DNA of 64,000 nucleotides from Candidatus Poseidoniaceae archaeon (GCA_949372875.1 CASIAW010000005.1:1-64000); one strand, 5' to 3'. Shown: positions 9,205 to 18,253, counted from the first letter of the stretch. A program made the numbers and translations. Notes: generated by a model from the letters alone, not told the origin.

Positions 9205-10758
9205 TTAACGAGGCATTAGTCGACGATCAAACAATGGCGGCTGTATATCTACACTTTGTTGGTGATCCGCCGCCGCCGCCAATAATTCAGCCATCACTTC
9301 TGGGTATTTTTCTGCCACGTCAAAACGCTCAGACGGGTCGCGCAACAAGTGATAAAGCTGCGGAATATTATGCTTTGTACGCTTCTCGCCCTGATCATAA
9401 GCCCCTTCAGTAATAAAGTGCATCTTCCAAGGCCCTTTGCGATAGGCATACAAACTCCCCCCGCGATAGAAAGGCATTTCTTGTCTTGGACTGGCCGTCT
9501 TCTCTAACAGCGTTGCAGTTAAATCAAAGCCATCAAGCCCTGTGGTCACGTCCACGTCTTCAGGCATTTTGGTCAGCGCCATGACGGTTGCGAATAAATC
9601 TAACGTTGAACCAATCTCACTAACAACACCGCTGGGCAGAGTTCCCGGCCAAGAAAACACTGTTGGCACGCGCATACCGCCTTCAAAGGTTGTGCCCTTT
9701 CCGTGTCGCAGCAATCCAGCTCGGCCACCCTCTTCATGCATCTTCAACCAAGGGCCATTATCACTAGAAAATACAACCAAAGTATTTTCTAACACGCCCG
9801 CCTTCTTCAAAGCGCCCTGAATAGCGCCCACGCTCCAATCAATTTCTTCTACCACGTCGCCATAACGTCCACCTAAACTTTTGCCATCAAATTCAGGGCT
9901 TCTGAACAATGGCGTATGTGGCATGGTGTAGGGCACGTATAAAAAGAAGGGTTCATCACCACTTTTGTTAATGAACTTAATAGCCTCTTCTGTATAGCGT
10001 TTGGTCAGCGTACTTTGCATAGCAGGCTGCTCTGTGGAGTCCACAAATTCACCAGCCTCCTTAGTGCTGGTGATCAAGGGCGCTTCCCAATAGGACTCTT
10101 CTGGCGCTGCGTACTTGGCAGAACGCCGCGCATAGTACATTGCCTGTTTTTCAACATCGCCAGACATGCTGAGCTTAACCAACGCTTCAAAATCAGGTTC
10201 ACCAACCCAATTCATATCATTGGAATACGGCACGCCAAACCACTCATCAAAGCCGTGCCTGGTGGGCAGTGCATCGGGTCCGTCGCCAAGGTGCCACTTA
10301 CCAAACATGCCGGTTTTGTAGCCACGGTCTTGCAGCGCCTCCGCGAGGGTGACCTCGCTACTGGGCATGCCCCAAGGCTCACCTGGGAAATAAACTCTAA
10401 TGGCGTTACCGTAAATGCCGGTACGCACTGGCAAACGCCCGGTCAGCAAAGCACCACGACTGGGCGAACAAACCGAGGACGCCACATAAAAATCTGTCCA
10501 GCGCTGACCTTGACGAGCAAGCTCATCAATCTCTGGTGTGCGTATATAAGGGTGTCCGTAGGAGCTAAGGTCGCCATAACCCATGTCATCAGCAAACAGC
10601 ACAACGATGTTTGGTCGTTGGGCAGGCGTCGTTTCACTCGAGTTAGAAGCTTTAGGTGCGCAGGCGGCGGTTGCGACTAATGCCGCTAGAAGCAGCCCGA
10701 GTTTGGCGCGAACATTCACTGGCGTTTTTATAGCTCTTTGCAAATAGACCGCCGGCAC
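9205..10758 (-). CDS. Sulfatase (arylsulfatase family), predicted lipoprotein
   Basis: Type I sulfatase hydrolysing sulfate esters in the cell envelope. The formylglycine motif C-S-P-S-R is at residues 97-101 (Cys97 is the residue converted). Metal ligands are in F-A-D-D-M-G-Y-G-D near the N-terminus and in F-S-S-D-N-G-P. The G-K-W-H-L-G-D block is also typical. A hydrophobic stretch LLLAALVATAAC ending in Cys near residue 33 looks like a lipobox, so the protein is probably a membrane-anchored lipoprotein. The first codon used is GTG at 10758; a second GTG about 14 codons later is also possible. No anaerobic or FGE-type activating enzyme is encoded in the window. Substrate unknown. Confidence 0.9.
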   Translation of the reverse strand: MPAVYLQRAIKTPVNVRAKLGLLLAALVATAACAPKASNSSETTPAQRPNIVVLFADDMGYGDLSSYGHPYIRTPEIDELARQGQRWTDFYVASSVCSPSRGALLTGRLPVRTGIYGNAIRVYFPGEPWGMPSSEVTLAEALQDRGYKTGMFGKWHLGDGPDALPTRHGFDEWFGVPYSNDMNWVGEPDFEALVKLSMSGDVEKQAMYYARRSAKYAAPEESYWEAPLITSTKEAGEFVDSTEQPAMQSTLTKRYTEEAIKFINKSGDEPFFLYVPYTMPHTPLFRSPEFDGKSLGGRYGDVVEEIDWSVGAIQGALKKAGVLENTLVVFSSDNGPWLKMHEEGGRAGLLRHGKGTTFEGGMRVPTVFSWPGTLPSGVVSEIGSTLDLFATVMALTKMPEDVDVTTGLDGFDLTATLLEKTASPRQEMPFYRGGSLYAYRKGPWKMHFITEGAYDQGEKRTKHNIPQLYHLLRDPSERFDVAEKYPEVMAELLAAAADHQQSVDIQPPLFDRRLMPR

Positions 10759-11079
10759 CCTTTAAATTTTCAGCGTTAACTTTAACCTTCACTCTAGCCA
10801 TACTCTCCCCCGAGATTGCATACCATTGATTAGTTTATAAAAAAGATTAACGGGCGTTTCACGACCGCCTAATGATTAGCCGAGATAGCATGCCACGCCG
10901 CGTCGACGCCGTCAGCCCACCCTTGAGAAAAAGAAATACCAAAAAGCGCTCTGCGTTGGCCAGCAAAATAGCCGGCACATCTCCAACACATCGCAAACCA
11001 ATCAACCAATCACTCCAAGCAACTTAACCAGTGATGAGGCCTCACTCGGCTCTTTTTAGCAAAGGCCTGAGTAGAACGT
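10759..11079. other. Intergenic region, no gene seen
   Basis: About 320 bp between the start of the sulfatase gene and the end of the beta-barrel gene (both minus). I see no convincing ORF. An AT-rich patch near 10830-10850 could hold the sulfatase promoter, and a GAGGCCTC palindrome lies near 11036, but neither is well supported. Confidence 0.4.
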
Positions 11080-12426
11080 TTAAAACACTTCGTTGACGCT
11101 TACGTACGCGCCTTTGTCGCTCCGGCCAAAACCTACATCAAAGCGTAAATTGATTTTTTCTTTAATGCGCAGGCGATATCCCACACCAACTGAGGGCAGC
11201 CAACGCTCTTCGCCTAAATCAGATATGTCTTCGGAAAGCGTACCAACGCCCGCCCAAGTCACCATGCCGTGGCGCCCGGTCAAAGGCTGACGCAACTCTA
11301 CTTGAGCCAATACCTTTTGATGCCCTCTATATCGACCCTGCTCATAGCCGCGCAATTGGCGGCTTCCGCCCAACAGTGTCAGCCGGTCCCAAGGCACATT
11401 GCCCTCGCTAAGATGGCCTTGTACCTGCCAAGCCAAAGTCGCCGTGCGCTGATTCAAAAAAGTGTCTATTGGGCGATACCCACTGTAGCGGAACTCAAGC
11501 TGATCAAAATCTGTATCTGAACCAAAAGACTCATTAAAGGTGGCGTAGTCGAACTGCAGCAACCAACCTTTCGAGGGGTTGTCTTGATGGTCACGGCTGT
11601 CGTGCAGCCAATGCCCGGTAATGCCCACACTGGTGCTGTCTGTCAGCACAGCCGCTGCGCTAATATTCGCTCCCCGAAAGTCTTCTGCCTCGTTGTCGTG
11701 GTAACGCACCCCTAGACCTAAAAAGGTGTCGCCAAATACCCGCTTCAAGCCGCGGGCTTTAAAATTTTGACCTTGGTGATTATAAATCAGCTCATTAACT
11801 TCATCTTGGCTAGGCTCAATCCCTAAGCCATAAAACACCTCAGGCGTATCAGCAAACTCAAGGTCTACATTTAAACGATAAGTATCTGCCTTCAACAAGC
11901 TGCGCAAGTTGGTTTCAAAACCCTTAGAACCATTGGTTGTACCAAAGCCCTTAAAGACGATTTTACTGGGCTTTACGTCTTCTACATTCTGACTTTCTTC
12001 ATCTGCCACAAACAAGCCAAATACCACCAAGCCTAGACCCAACTTTTTCTCGGATGAGTACACGGGGTTGGGCACATAGCCCCAATCAATGCCATCAGCA
12101 GGATCAAACTCGTTATCACCGCCAGCTCGATTAATTGTCCCTTGAAGCCATTTGTTGCCCCAAGCCCAAGGTATGATTTTTTCTTCCGGCGGAGATGCGG
12201 ATGCCTCACCGGACACCTCTTCAGTCCCTCGCTCAGATGGCACAGATGCCGCAACCTCACCCGCATTTACCGCGGCAACGGTTGCGACCTCAACGGATTC
12301 TCCGGCGACTTTCCTAACAGCGTCTAAGGTATCTGCATAGACGGCGGGCATAATCGAACATATCGACAGCAACGCAAGCCTGCCTGCGGTTTTAACTACC
12401 ATGGTGTGTATAGAACTAAACTGCAT
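11080..12426 (-). CDS. Omp85/BamA-like outer-membrane beta-barrel protein
   Basis: Outer-membrane protein of the surface-antigen (BamA/TamA barrel) type. It has a signal peptide (hydrophobic LALLSICSIMPAVYA, cleavage near residue 31) and a Ser/Glu-rich linker. A C-terminal barrel of alternating strands follows, with LLGGSRQLRGYEQGRYRG, the conserved G-x-R-G-Y/F loop motif of Omp85 proteins. The protein ends in Phe (VNEVF), as expected for BAM-dependent barrels. At 448 residues it lacks POTRA repeats, so it is a barrel-only relative. Its ATG overlaps the rdgC stop codon (TAATG), indicating translational coupling. Its function cannot be assigned; some barrel-only members are linked to lipid or protein export. 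Confidence 0.82.
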   Translation of the reverse strand: MQFSSIHTMVVKTAGRLALLSICSIMPAVYADTLDAVRKVAGESVEVATVAAVNAGEVAASVPSERGTEEVSGEASASPPEEKIIPWAWGNKWLQGTINRAGGDNEFDPADGIDWGYVPNPVYSSEKKLGLGLVVFGLFVADEESQNVEDVKPSKIVFKGFGTTNGSKGFETNLRSLLKADTYRLNVDLEFADTPEVFYGLGIEPSQDEVNELIYNHQGQNFKARGLKRVFGDTFLGLGVRYHDNEAEDFRGANISAAAVLTDSTSVGITGHWLHDSRDHQDNPSKGWLLQFDYATFNESFGSDTDFDQLEFRYSGYRPIDTFLNQRTATLAWQVQGHLSEGNVPWDRLTLLGGSRQLRGYEQGRYRGHQKVLAQVELRQPLTGRHGMVTWAGVGTLSEDISDLGEERWLPSVGVGYRLRIKEKINLRFDVGFGRSDKGAYVSVNEVF

Positions 12427-13328
12427 TAGGAAACATAACCTCCAAGTTGGGTTTTCAGTGCCTTAACCAGACTCTTCACACATCCGGCCATAATGACGAA
12501 CTCTGCATCATGCTTGGCAATTGGATCTTCTTCTGGCACATCGTCCATGTCATCCTGGCCCAATAAACGTACTTTGCGAAAAATCAGATCTTCGTCCATC
12601 ACCAAACTGCATACCTGATCAAAGGTAATGCCAAGCCGATCAATCTTTAGACCTTCGGTAACGTGGCGTCTTACGGCGGGATCTGACAACTCCATGTCCA
12701 ACCAATTTACAGACGCTTTGGTGTCGCTAGGATCGCGCATACGACACTCTCGGCCCAAGCGTAATGGCGGTTGCGCATTACCCAGAAACAACTTATTCAT
12801 AAGATCTAGCGGCGGCTGTTGGTACGCCAGTGGTGAGTACTGCAAGCCCACCATGGTGCGCTTCAATTGATCAAGAAAGTATTCCGCCACCGTGTCTGAC
12901 GCTGTACCCATAACCAAAAGCCCTTCTTCGCTCAGATAAAACGCCTGCACACGATCAGATTTGAGTAGCGCAAGAGGCAGCAACTGGGAGTAAACCTCTT
13001 CCTTCATGTCACGTCGCTCAGCGCGATTAGGCTCAGAGTTCATGCGCTGCTTAAACGCTTCAATACGCCCCGCCAACGCTTCTTGCACAGCCGCCGGTGG
13101 CAGCAAGCGAGTTTGCACACGCATTTGCAATAAATCAGCGCCAGATACCTTGCGGCACAAGCGGTCGCCAGCATTTTCTACCGGCGCCTCAAAGCCACCG
13201 CTACGCTCGCTAAATGCTCCACAGGGCTTGAATTCTGCCTCAGACAAAACATCGGAAAGTTCTTCTTCGGTTGACGGCCATTGGCTATGGATACGGTAAA
13301 TTTTTAGGTTGCGGAAATATCGATTCAC
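12426..13328 (-). CDS. rdgC: Recombination-associated protein RdgC
   Basis: Ring-shaped dimeric DNA-binding protein of beta- and gammaproteobacteria that modulates RecA filaments. At 300 residues it is the normal length. Family landmarks are the N-terminal F-R-N-L-K-I-Y-R-I strand, F-x-P-C-G about 30 residues in, a D-M-K-E-E-V-Y-S-Q-L-L-P helix, and the C-terminal D-A-E-F-V-I-M-A-G segment, all close to the E. coli protein. It is the first gene of a two-gene unit with the barrel protein. Its presence is good evidence for a gammaproteobacterial source of the left part. Confidence 0.92.
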   Translation of the reverse strand: MNRYFRNLKIYRIHSQWPSTEEELSDVLSEAEFKPCGAFSERSGGFEAPVENAGDRLCRKVSGADLLQMRVQTRLLPPAAVQEALAGRIEAFKQRMNSEPNRAERRDMKEEVYSQLLPLALLKSDRVQAFYLSEEGLLVMGTASDTVAEYFLDQLKRTMVGLQYSPLAYQQPPLDLMNKLFLGNAQPPLRLGRECRMRDPSDTKASVNWLDMELSDPAVRRHVTEGLKIDRLGITFDQVCSLVMDEDLIFRKVRLLGQDDMDDVPEEDPIAKHDAEFVIMAGCVKSLVKALKTQLGGYVS

Positions 13329-13579
13329 GGAGGCTCCAGGTAAATGGACAGAAGTCCATTGGGTGAGATGTTTGGCGAAAGAAGTTTACCGGTTCGCCCG
13401 AAAAATGTTAGCTAACATCTTGGATAAAAGCATAATAATTATGCCCACCGGCAGCCCACCTTTAACCCAGCTATCGCCCTTGGGTTGCGACAGGGGTTTA
13501 GCCAAAGCAATTGCAAGCCAATTGAATCTTTTGTCTAAGCGGGCGTATGATCAAGGTCTTCATTAATGAGGAGCCCGTT
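13329..13579. promoter_or_regulatory. Divergent promoter region rdgC / aldo-keto reductase
   Basis: A 251 bp stretch between two divergent genes, with an AT-rich patch around 13410-13440. Promoters for both directions are expected. Only the ribosome-binding site GAGGAG at 13568-13573 before the reductase ATG is clear. Confidence 0.4.
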
Positions 13580-14653
13580 ATGACTACGTCTTTATTAGAG
13601 CGACTATCCGCAACACGCAGAACACTCATTCAATACGGCACGCTGATGGGCGTGGGCGCAACCAGCCTAATCAAGTCAGGTGATGTCAAAGCATCGGTCT
13701 TCGACGGCAAAGCCGCTGCCGGCCTCAACCCAGCACTGCCGGCAATGCGCTACCAGACTTTAGGCCGTACAGGCCATAACTCAAGCCGCCTGATATTTGG
13801 CTGTGGTGCAACGCTCTCCGGTGGCCGCCAAGACCATCTGCTCAACGCAGCCTTTGATGCCGGGGTTAATACGTTTGATGTGGGCTTCCAGCACTACTAC
13901 AGCGACGCAGAAAAGAACCTTGCGCCGTTTTTACAACAACACCGAGACGATATTTTTCTTATCTCCAAAGCCTTGGTGCCAAGCAAAATTGAGTGGGATG
14001 AGGTCATCACCGTGAGCCAAGCCAAAGCAGCTGCCCAAGGCTGGCTAAAGTATATGGACGAATCTTTAACTGAACTAAAACAGGACCATGTAGACGCCTA
14101 CTACTTTATGGGCCAAAACAATGTCTCGACCATTCAGAGCGAGGAAATGCACAGAGCATTTGAGCAAGCCAAAGCTCAGGGCAAAGTAGATTACCTCGGC
14201 CTGTCTACCCACCAAAATGCAGAAAATGTTTTGGCTGCGGCCATTGAAACCAAGCAGTTTGATTTAGCCATGATCGCCATTACACCGGGCGGTTGGTACG
14301 ACTGGAATGACCGCTCAATTTTAGATGGGTCGCCAAAAATGAATGATCTACGCCCACTATTAGATAAAGCTCGAGCCGCAGGCATGGGTCTTATCGGCAT
14401 GAAGGCTGGACGTTTTCTTGCTGGCCGCAAGTGGCTGGGATGGGGCAATCCGGACGTGTTTAACAAATACTATGAACGACCACTATTGGAGGCGAAATTG
14501 TCTGAGTTTCAACGCAGCTATGCTTTTGTTTTAGAGCATGGACTAGATGCGGTGAATGCAGATATGCAAACCATGCAACACCTAACAGAAAACTTCACCG
14601 CTGCGGCCACATCAGCCGACTACTTCGCCGATCAAATCGCGAATACTGCCTAG
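13580..14653 (+). CDS. Aldo/keto reductase with Tat-like signal peptide
   Basis: NADPH-dependent oxidoreductase of the AKR superfamily. The N-terminus has a twin-arginine pattern (A-T-R-R-T-L-I-Q-Y), then a hydrophobic run (GTLMGVGATSLI) and a short A-rich region, suggesting export in folded form. The AKR body begins about residue 50 (Y-Q-T-L-G-R-T-G, with S-R-L-I-F-G-C-G). The catalytic-region pattern N-T-F-D-V-G...Y-Y-S-D-A-E-K follows, then L-K-Q-D-H-V-D-A-Y-Y in the barrel. The start at 13580 is chosen for the GAGGAG site 6 bases ahead; an in-frame upstream ATG at 13547 has none. It ends 3 bp before larC, so they are probably co-transcribed. Substrate unknown. Confidence 0.87.
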   Translation: MTTSLLERLSATRRTLIQYGTLMGVGATSLIKSGDVKASVFDGKAAAGLNPALPAMRYQTLGRTGHNSSRLIFGCGATLSGGRQDHLLNAAFDAGVNTFDVGFQHYYSDAEKNLAPFLQQHRDDIFLISKALVPSKIEWDEVITVSQAKAAAQGWLKYMDESLTELKQDHVDAYYFMGQNNVSTIQSEEMHRAFEQAKAQGKVDYLGLSTHQNAENVLAAAIETKQFDLAMIAITPGGWYDWNDRSILDGSPKMNDLRPLLDKARAAGMGLIGMKAGRFLAGRKWLGWGNPDVFNKYYERPLLEAKLSEFQRSYAFVLEHGLDAVNADMQTMQHLTENFTAAATSADYFADQIANTA

Positions 14654-14656
14654 TTT

Positions 14657-15901
14657 ATGCGCGCACTGTTTTACCAACCCAGCTGCGGTATCGCTGGGGA
14701 TATGCACATTGCCGCACTCATTGAACTTGGCGTACCAGAGCAACACCTTAGAGAACAACTGAACAAGTTGATGCTAAGCGCCGAGTTTCAGCTGACACTT
14801 AACCCTGCTGTAAAAATGGGCATCAATGGCACCCACGCCAAAGTGACCTCGGAAGATCAGCACGATCACCGTCACCACAGCACCATTGTCAAACTCATCA
14901 CTGCTGCAAACTTTGCGCCGGGTATTGAACAGCGCGCGTTGGACATATTCCAAGCAATCGCTGAAGCTGAGGGCAAAATCCACAATGTCACCCCAGACAA
15001 AGTGCACTTTCATGAAGTTGGGGCCATCGACTCAATCGTCGACATTGTTGCGGCGGCAATCTGTATTGAATATCTGCAACCCGACATTATTTTGTGCAAC
15101 GCAATCGAAGTAGGTTCCGGCATGGTCGACTGCGCCCACGGCCGCTTCCCCGTGCCCGCACCGGCCACTCAAGAATTGCTGGCCCAAGCGCCCTGCACCT
15201 ACGGCGGCACAGACGGCGAATGCACGACACCTACAGGCGCAGCCATTCTTGGTGTAAGCGTGGACGAGTTTTTACCAAAAGGCATTTTCCGACCAGAGAA
15301 AGTCGGCTACGGCGTAGGCTATAAAGATTTCGCCATTCCTAATGTACTTCGAGTAGTACTTGGAGAATACAAAGGCGAAAAAAAGAAAGAATACCAGGCC
15401 GATACCTCGGCCCAGCCAACTGGAGACGGTTTCTCAGTAGAAGACTTAGAACTGCACCATTACAAGATAGAAGCTAACATTGATGACATGAATCCTGAGG
15501 CCTACGAGCCATTGATGGATGCATTGTTTACCGCTGGTGCGGGTGACGTTTACTTGACCCCCATCATTATGAAGAAAGGCCGACCCGCCCATTGCATCAC
15601 GGCGCTGAGCCATAAGGATAAAGTAGCAGCCATCAGCGACACACTGCTGAATCTCTCCACCACCATTGGCTTGAGAATTGCGCCCTTTGCTAAACGCGTG
15701 TTGAGCAGGGAGTTGAAGCAAATCAACACCCGCTACGGCTCGATTCAGGTTAAAGAAGTCATTCAACCCAATGGGCAAAAACGTTGGAAAGCCGAGTACA
15801 GTGATGTAGCGCACATCGCAAAAGCTCAGAAGTTGAATTTTCAGCAGGTAAACAGCGAAATCATGTTAGATATCGCAGCGTCTTATGATGGCACTGCTTA
15901 G
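14657..15901 (+). CDS. larC: LarC-type nickel-pincer cofactor (DUF111) protein
   Basis: LarC inserts nickel into the pyridinium dithiocarboxylate mononucleotide cofactor used by lactate racemase and related enzymes. The 414-residue protein opens with the family pattern Y-x-P-S-C-G-I-A-G-D-M-H. It continues with K-V-H-F-H-E-V-G-A-I-D-S-I-V-D, G-S-G-M-V-D-C-A-H-G-R-F-P-V-P-A-P-A and T-P-T-G-A-A-I-L. The C-terminal half has A-N-I-D-D-M-N-P-E and I-I-M-K-K-G-R-P. It is one continuous ORF, whereas the Lactobacillus gene is split and joined by frameshifting. A His/Asp-rich segment (about residues 55-75) could bind metal. No larA, larB or larE is visible nearby. A truncated alpha-hydroxy-acid dehydrogenase lies 4 kb away, a loose thematic link. 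Confidence 0.9.
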   Translation: MRALFYQPSCGIAGDMHIAALIELGVPEQHLREQLNKLMLSAEFQLTLNPAVKMGINGTHAKVTSEDQHDHRHHSTIVKLITAANFAPGIEQRALDIFQAIAEAEGKIHNVTPDKVHFHEVGAIDSIVDIVAAAICIEYLQPDIILCNAIEVGSGMVDCAHGRFPVPAPATQELLAQAPCTYGGTDGECTTPTGAAILGVSVDEFLPKGIFRPEKVGYGVGYKDFAIPNVLRVVLGEYKGEKKKEYQADTSAQPTGDGFSVEDLELHHYKIEANIDDMNPEAYEPLMDALFTAGAGDVYLTPIIMKKGRPAHCITALSHKDKVAAISDTLLNLSTTIGLRIAPFAKRVLSRELKQINTRYGSIQVKEVIQPNGQKRWKAEYSDVAHIAKAQKLNFQQVNSEIMLDIAASYDGTA

Positions 15902-15936
15902 CTAGGTCTGCCTAACCTCAGAGATATATCGGCAAA

Positions 15937-15967
15937 AGAATAAGCTTCTCTAAGAGAGGCTTATTCT
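15937..15967. terminator. Strong bidirectional terminator hairpin
   Basis: Perfect 9-bp arms AGAATAAGC / GCTTATTCT, extended by a T-G wobble and TCTC / GAGA around a TAA loop, giving a ~14-bp stem. It lies between the convergent larC (+) and CoA-transferase (-) genes. On the minus strand the stem is followed by TTTTGCC, a short U-run; on the plus strand the tail is poorer. Confidence 0.72.
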
Positions 15968-16011
15968 CATACCTCTGACAGAAATCCTTTTAGGAATTCT
16001 TTTCCGCAAAA

Positions 16012-17148
16012 CTAAGCTACCGCACCAGATGCAATCAGTTCATAGATCTGCGCTTCACTCATACCCAGATCAGCAAGAATTTCCTTGCTGTGACTGCCTG
16101 GTGCTACTGGTGGATTAGGTAGCTCTGGCTCAGTGCGTGAAAAACGCGGCGCCGGACCTGCTTGGGTAACCCCACCTGACTCAACAAACGTATTACGCTC
16201 TTGGTTATGCGGATGGGCCACGGCTTCCTCAAAGTTCAGAATAGGCGCATAGCAAACATCGGTGCCCAGCATAATCGCATCCCACTCATCGCGAGTTTTG
16301 GTCAACATAATGGCCTCCAACTTCTCACGTATCGCAGGCCAGTCACCGCGGCTCATCTGTCTGGGTAGCTCGCCGTCTTTGTCCAAACCAGTCTTTTCTA
16401 GCAACAAGGCATAAAACTGCGGCTCAATAGAGCCAATGGAAACATACTTGCCATCTTTAGTCTCATAAGTCCCGTAAAAATGCGCACCACCGTCTAGCAG
16501 GTTGCTACCACGATCTTGACTCCAAACACCCTGCTCCATAAGCCCAAAAATAGAATTCATCAGCAGCGCAGAGCCGTCAGTCATAGCTGCATCAATGACC
16601 TGACCTTTGCCAGATTTAGCTTTTTCAAATAATGCCGCAACAATACCGAAGGCCAACATCATACCGCCGCCGCCAAAATCACCGACCAAATTCAGCGGCG
16701 GTGTTGGGCGCGAACCGGGTTCACCAATGGCGTGCAACACACCGGACAGTGAAATATAGTTAATATCGTGACCAGCAACCAAAGACATGTTGCCTGTCTG
16801 ACCCCAGCCCGTCATACGGCCATAAACGATGCCTGGGTTACGAGCCAAACATACGTCAGGCCCCAGACCTAAACGCTCGGTAACGCCGGGACGAAAACCT
16901 TCCAACAGCACATCTGCGCCTTCTACCAGTTTCAGTACAGTTTCTACACCGTCTGGGTGCTTAAGATCTACAGCAATACTCTTGCGCCCCCTAGCCAACA
17001 CGTCGTGCTTTTGCGCATCGCGCCCAACAGACACCGAACGGTCAATACGAATAATCTCAGCGCCCATATCTGCCAGCATCATGCCGCAAAATGGACCCGG
17101 CCCAATCCCTTGAAGTTCAACAACGCGCAATCCAGATAATGGTCCCAT
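16012..17148 (-). CDS. Alpha-methylacyl-CoA racemase-like class III CoA-transferase (CaiB/BaiF family)
   Basis: Family III CoA-transferase fold. The N-terminus (GLRVVELQGIGPGPFCGMML, then A-D-M-G-A-E-I-I-R-I-D-R) matches the alpha-methylacyl-CoA racemase branch, where the G-P-G-P-F-C segment is characteristic. A later G-H-D-I-N-Y-I-S-L-S-G-V-L and D-x-A-M-T-D-G are also typical. The racemase interconverts R and S 2-methylacyl-CoAs so that branched or sterol side chains can enter beta-oxidation. The ATG at 17148 is chosen over a TTG 6 codons upstream. It is divergent from the two hot-dog dehydratase genes, whose chemistry fits the same pathway. Racemase rather than transferase activity is inferred from similarity only. 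Confidence 0.85.
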   Translation of the reverse strand: MGPLSGLRVVELQGIGPGPFCGMMLADMGAEIIRIDRSVSVGRDAQKHDVLARGRKSIAVDLKHPDGVETVLKLVEGADVLLEGFRPGVTERLGLGPDVCLARNPGIVYGRMTGWGQTGNMSLVAGHDINYISLSGVLHAIGEPGSRPTPPLNLVGDFGGGGMMLAFGIVAALFEKAKSGKGQVIDAAMTDGSALLMNSIFGLMEQGVWSQDRGSNLLDGGAHFYGTYETKDGKYVSIGSIEPQFYALLLEKTGLDKDGELPRQMSRGDWPAIREKLEAIMLTKTRDEWDAIMLGTDVCYAPILNFEEAVAHPHNQERNTFVESGGVTQAGPAPRFSRTEPELPNPPVAPGSHSKEILADLGMSEAQIYELIASGAVA

Positions 17149-17278
17149 AACAAGTCTCTCACCCAATTTAGTTAGTTGAACATTGTATGGCTGGAAGTGC
17201 CGTTGTAAAAGAGTCAGTTTGCATTAAGCAGCAACGCCCGTATTATCTGGCGCACTAGAGGTTAGGAGAGAACCACCC

Positions 17279-17722
17279 GTGGTAGATATTGATGAACTAA
17301 AAAAGCAATTCCTGAATGCGGAATTCGACAGTAAAAACTTTGTGCTAGATGCCGAAAATTTACTCGTAGTTGCCAAAACATCCGGCGAGACCAGAGCCCA
17401 GTTTATTGACGCTGAGCACGCAGATTTCCAAGCCACACCGGCTTTTTTGTGTAGCTTGGCATCCGGCCGACATCTGCCGATAGACTTCCCCGCCCTCGGC
17501 GGTATTCCGATGGATGGCGGCAAAGCTGTGGAGTGTTTTGCACCCATACGGGCGGGACAACCCATCACCGGCAAATCGCACTTACACGACATTTACGACA
17601 AGCAAGGACGCTCAGGACGGATGATTTTTATTGTCGTGCGCATGGAGATTGTTGATGCCCAGGAGACACTTTTAGCCGTCTCGGATTCGCGCTTAGTTAT
17701 TAGGGAGAAACCTACCGCATGA
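17279..17722 (+). CDS. FAS1-like dehydratase (N-terminal hot-dog half of a MaoC hydratase)
   Basis: Single hot-dog domain of 147 residues matching the MaoC-dehydratase N-terminal (FAS1-like) family, with A-T-P-A-F-L-C-S-L, G-G-I-P-M-D-G-G-K-A-V-E-C-F and P-I-R-A-G-Q-P-I-T-G-K-S-H-L. The GTG start at 17279 has AGGAGA upstream. Its last four bases overlap the ATG of the next gene (ATGA), so the two proteins are made in step. In actinobacterial steroid degradation a similar pair (ChsH1/ChsH2) forms a heteromeric enoyl-CoA hydratase, and by analogy this pair may do so. That role is inference. Confidence 0.8.
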   Translation: MVDIDELKKQFLNAEFDSKNFVLDAENLLVVAKTSGETRAQFIDAEHADFQATPAFLCSLASGRHLPIDFPALGGIPMDGGKAVECFAPIRAGQPITGKSHLHDIYDKQGRSGRMIFIVVRMEIVDAQETLLAVSDSRLVIREKPTA

Positions 17723-18135
17723 GTATCGAAAATATTTTAGACGTAGAATTTGGTACCGAGCTGCCAGTCTTTGAACCAGACACCACGCTAGCGAACGTTG
17801 GCGCATTTGCCCGCGCAGTAGGCTGGGGTGGACCAAGATTTGAAAGCCACGAAGGTGCGCGAAAAGAAGGCTTTCCCGGCGCGTTAGTGCCAGGGATTAT
17901 GGGCATGGGTTTTTTGGTCAGCGCCATTCACCGATGGGCACCCACAGGCACCGTTGAACATATTGACGGCGTCTTTAGAGCGCCCATGATTGCCGATACG
18001 CCTGCCATTATCAGCGCCGTAGTCACGGACATTGATGAAGATGAAGGCTTGGTTGAACTGGACATGACCGTTAAAAACACCAAAGACGAAACCCGAGTTT
18101 TTGGCACCGCGCGACTGCGCTTACCCAAAGCCTAA
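17719..18135 (+). CDS. MaoC-like hot-dog hydratase (catalytic half)
   Basis: Single hot-dog domain of 138 residues, partner of the preceding gene with a 4-bp overlap. It carries G-A-L-V-P-G-I-M-G-M-G, corresponding to the helix region of MaoC-type hydratases, and ends with the strand T-R-V-F-G-T-A-R-L-R-L. The usual catalytic D-x-x-x-x-H motif is not obvious: the matching region reads E-S-H-E-G-A-R. It may add water to an enoyl-CoA together with its partner, or the active residues may differ. Hydratase family assignment is good; activity is inferred. Confidence 0.77.
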   Translation: MSIENILDVEFGTELPVFEPDTTLANVGAFARAVGWGGPRFESHEGARKEGFPGALVPGIMGMGFLVSAIHRWAPTGTVEHIDGVFRAPMIADTPAIISAVVTDIDEDEGLVELDMTVKNTKDETRVFGTARLRLPKA

Positions 18136-18253
18136 GCCTAAAGGCTGAGGCTTTGCTTCAGACAGGTCCGAGTCGAGAAAGATCTTGGATGCGCAGGCAT
18201 TACAACTGCCTCCCAAGGTCCGCTCTTTGCTCTTTTGAAGAAAAGATTTTGCG

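Noticed and set aside
10015-10680. A 221-codon plus-strand ORF in the sulfatase gene
   Set aside because: Antisense to the sulfatase, whose active-site motif and metal ligands are intact; the plus-strand product has no recognisable domain.
11030-11079. AGGCCT repeats as a terminator for the barrel-protein gene
   Set aside because: The arms are short self-palindromes spaced unevenly with no T-run on the correct strand.
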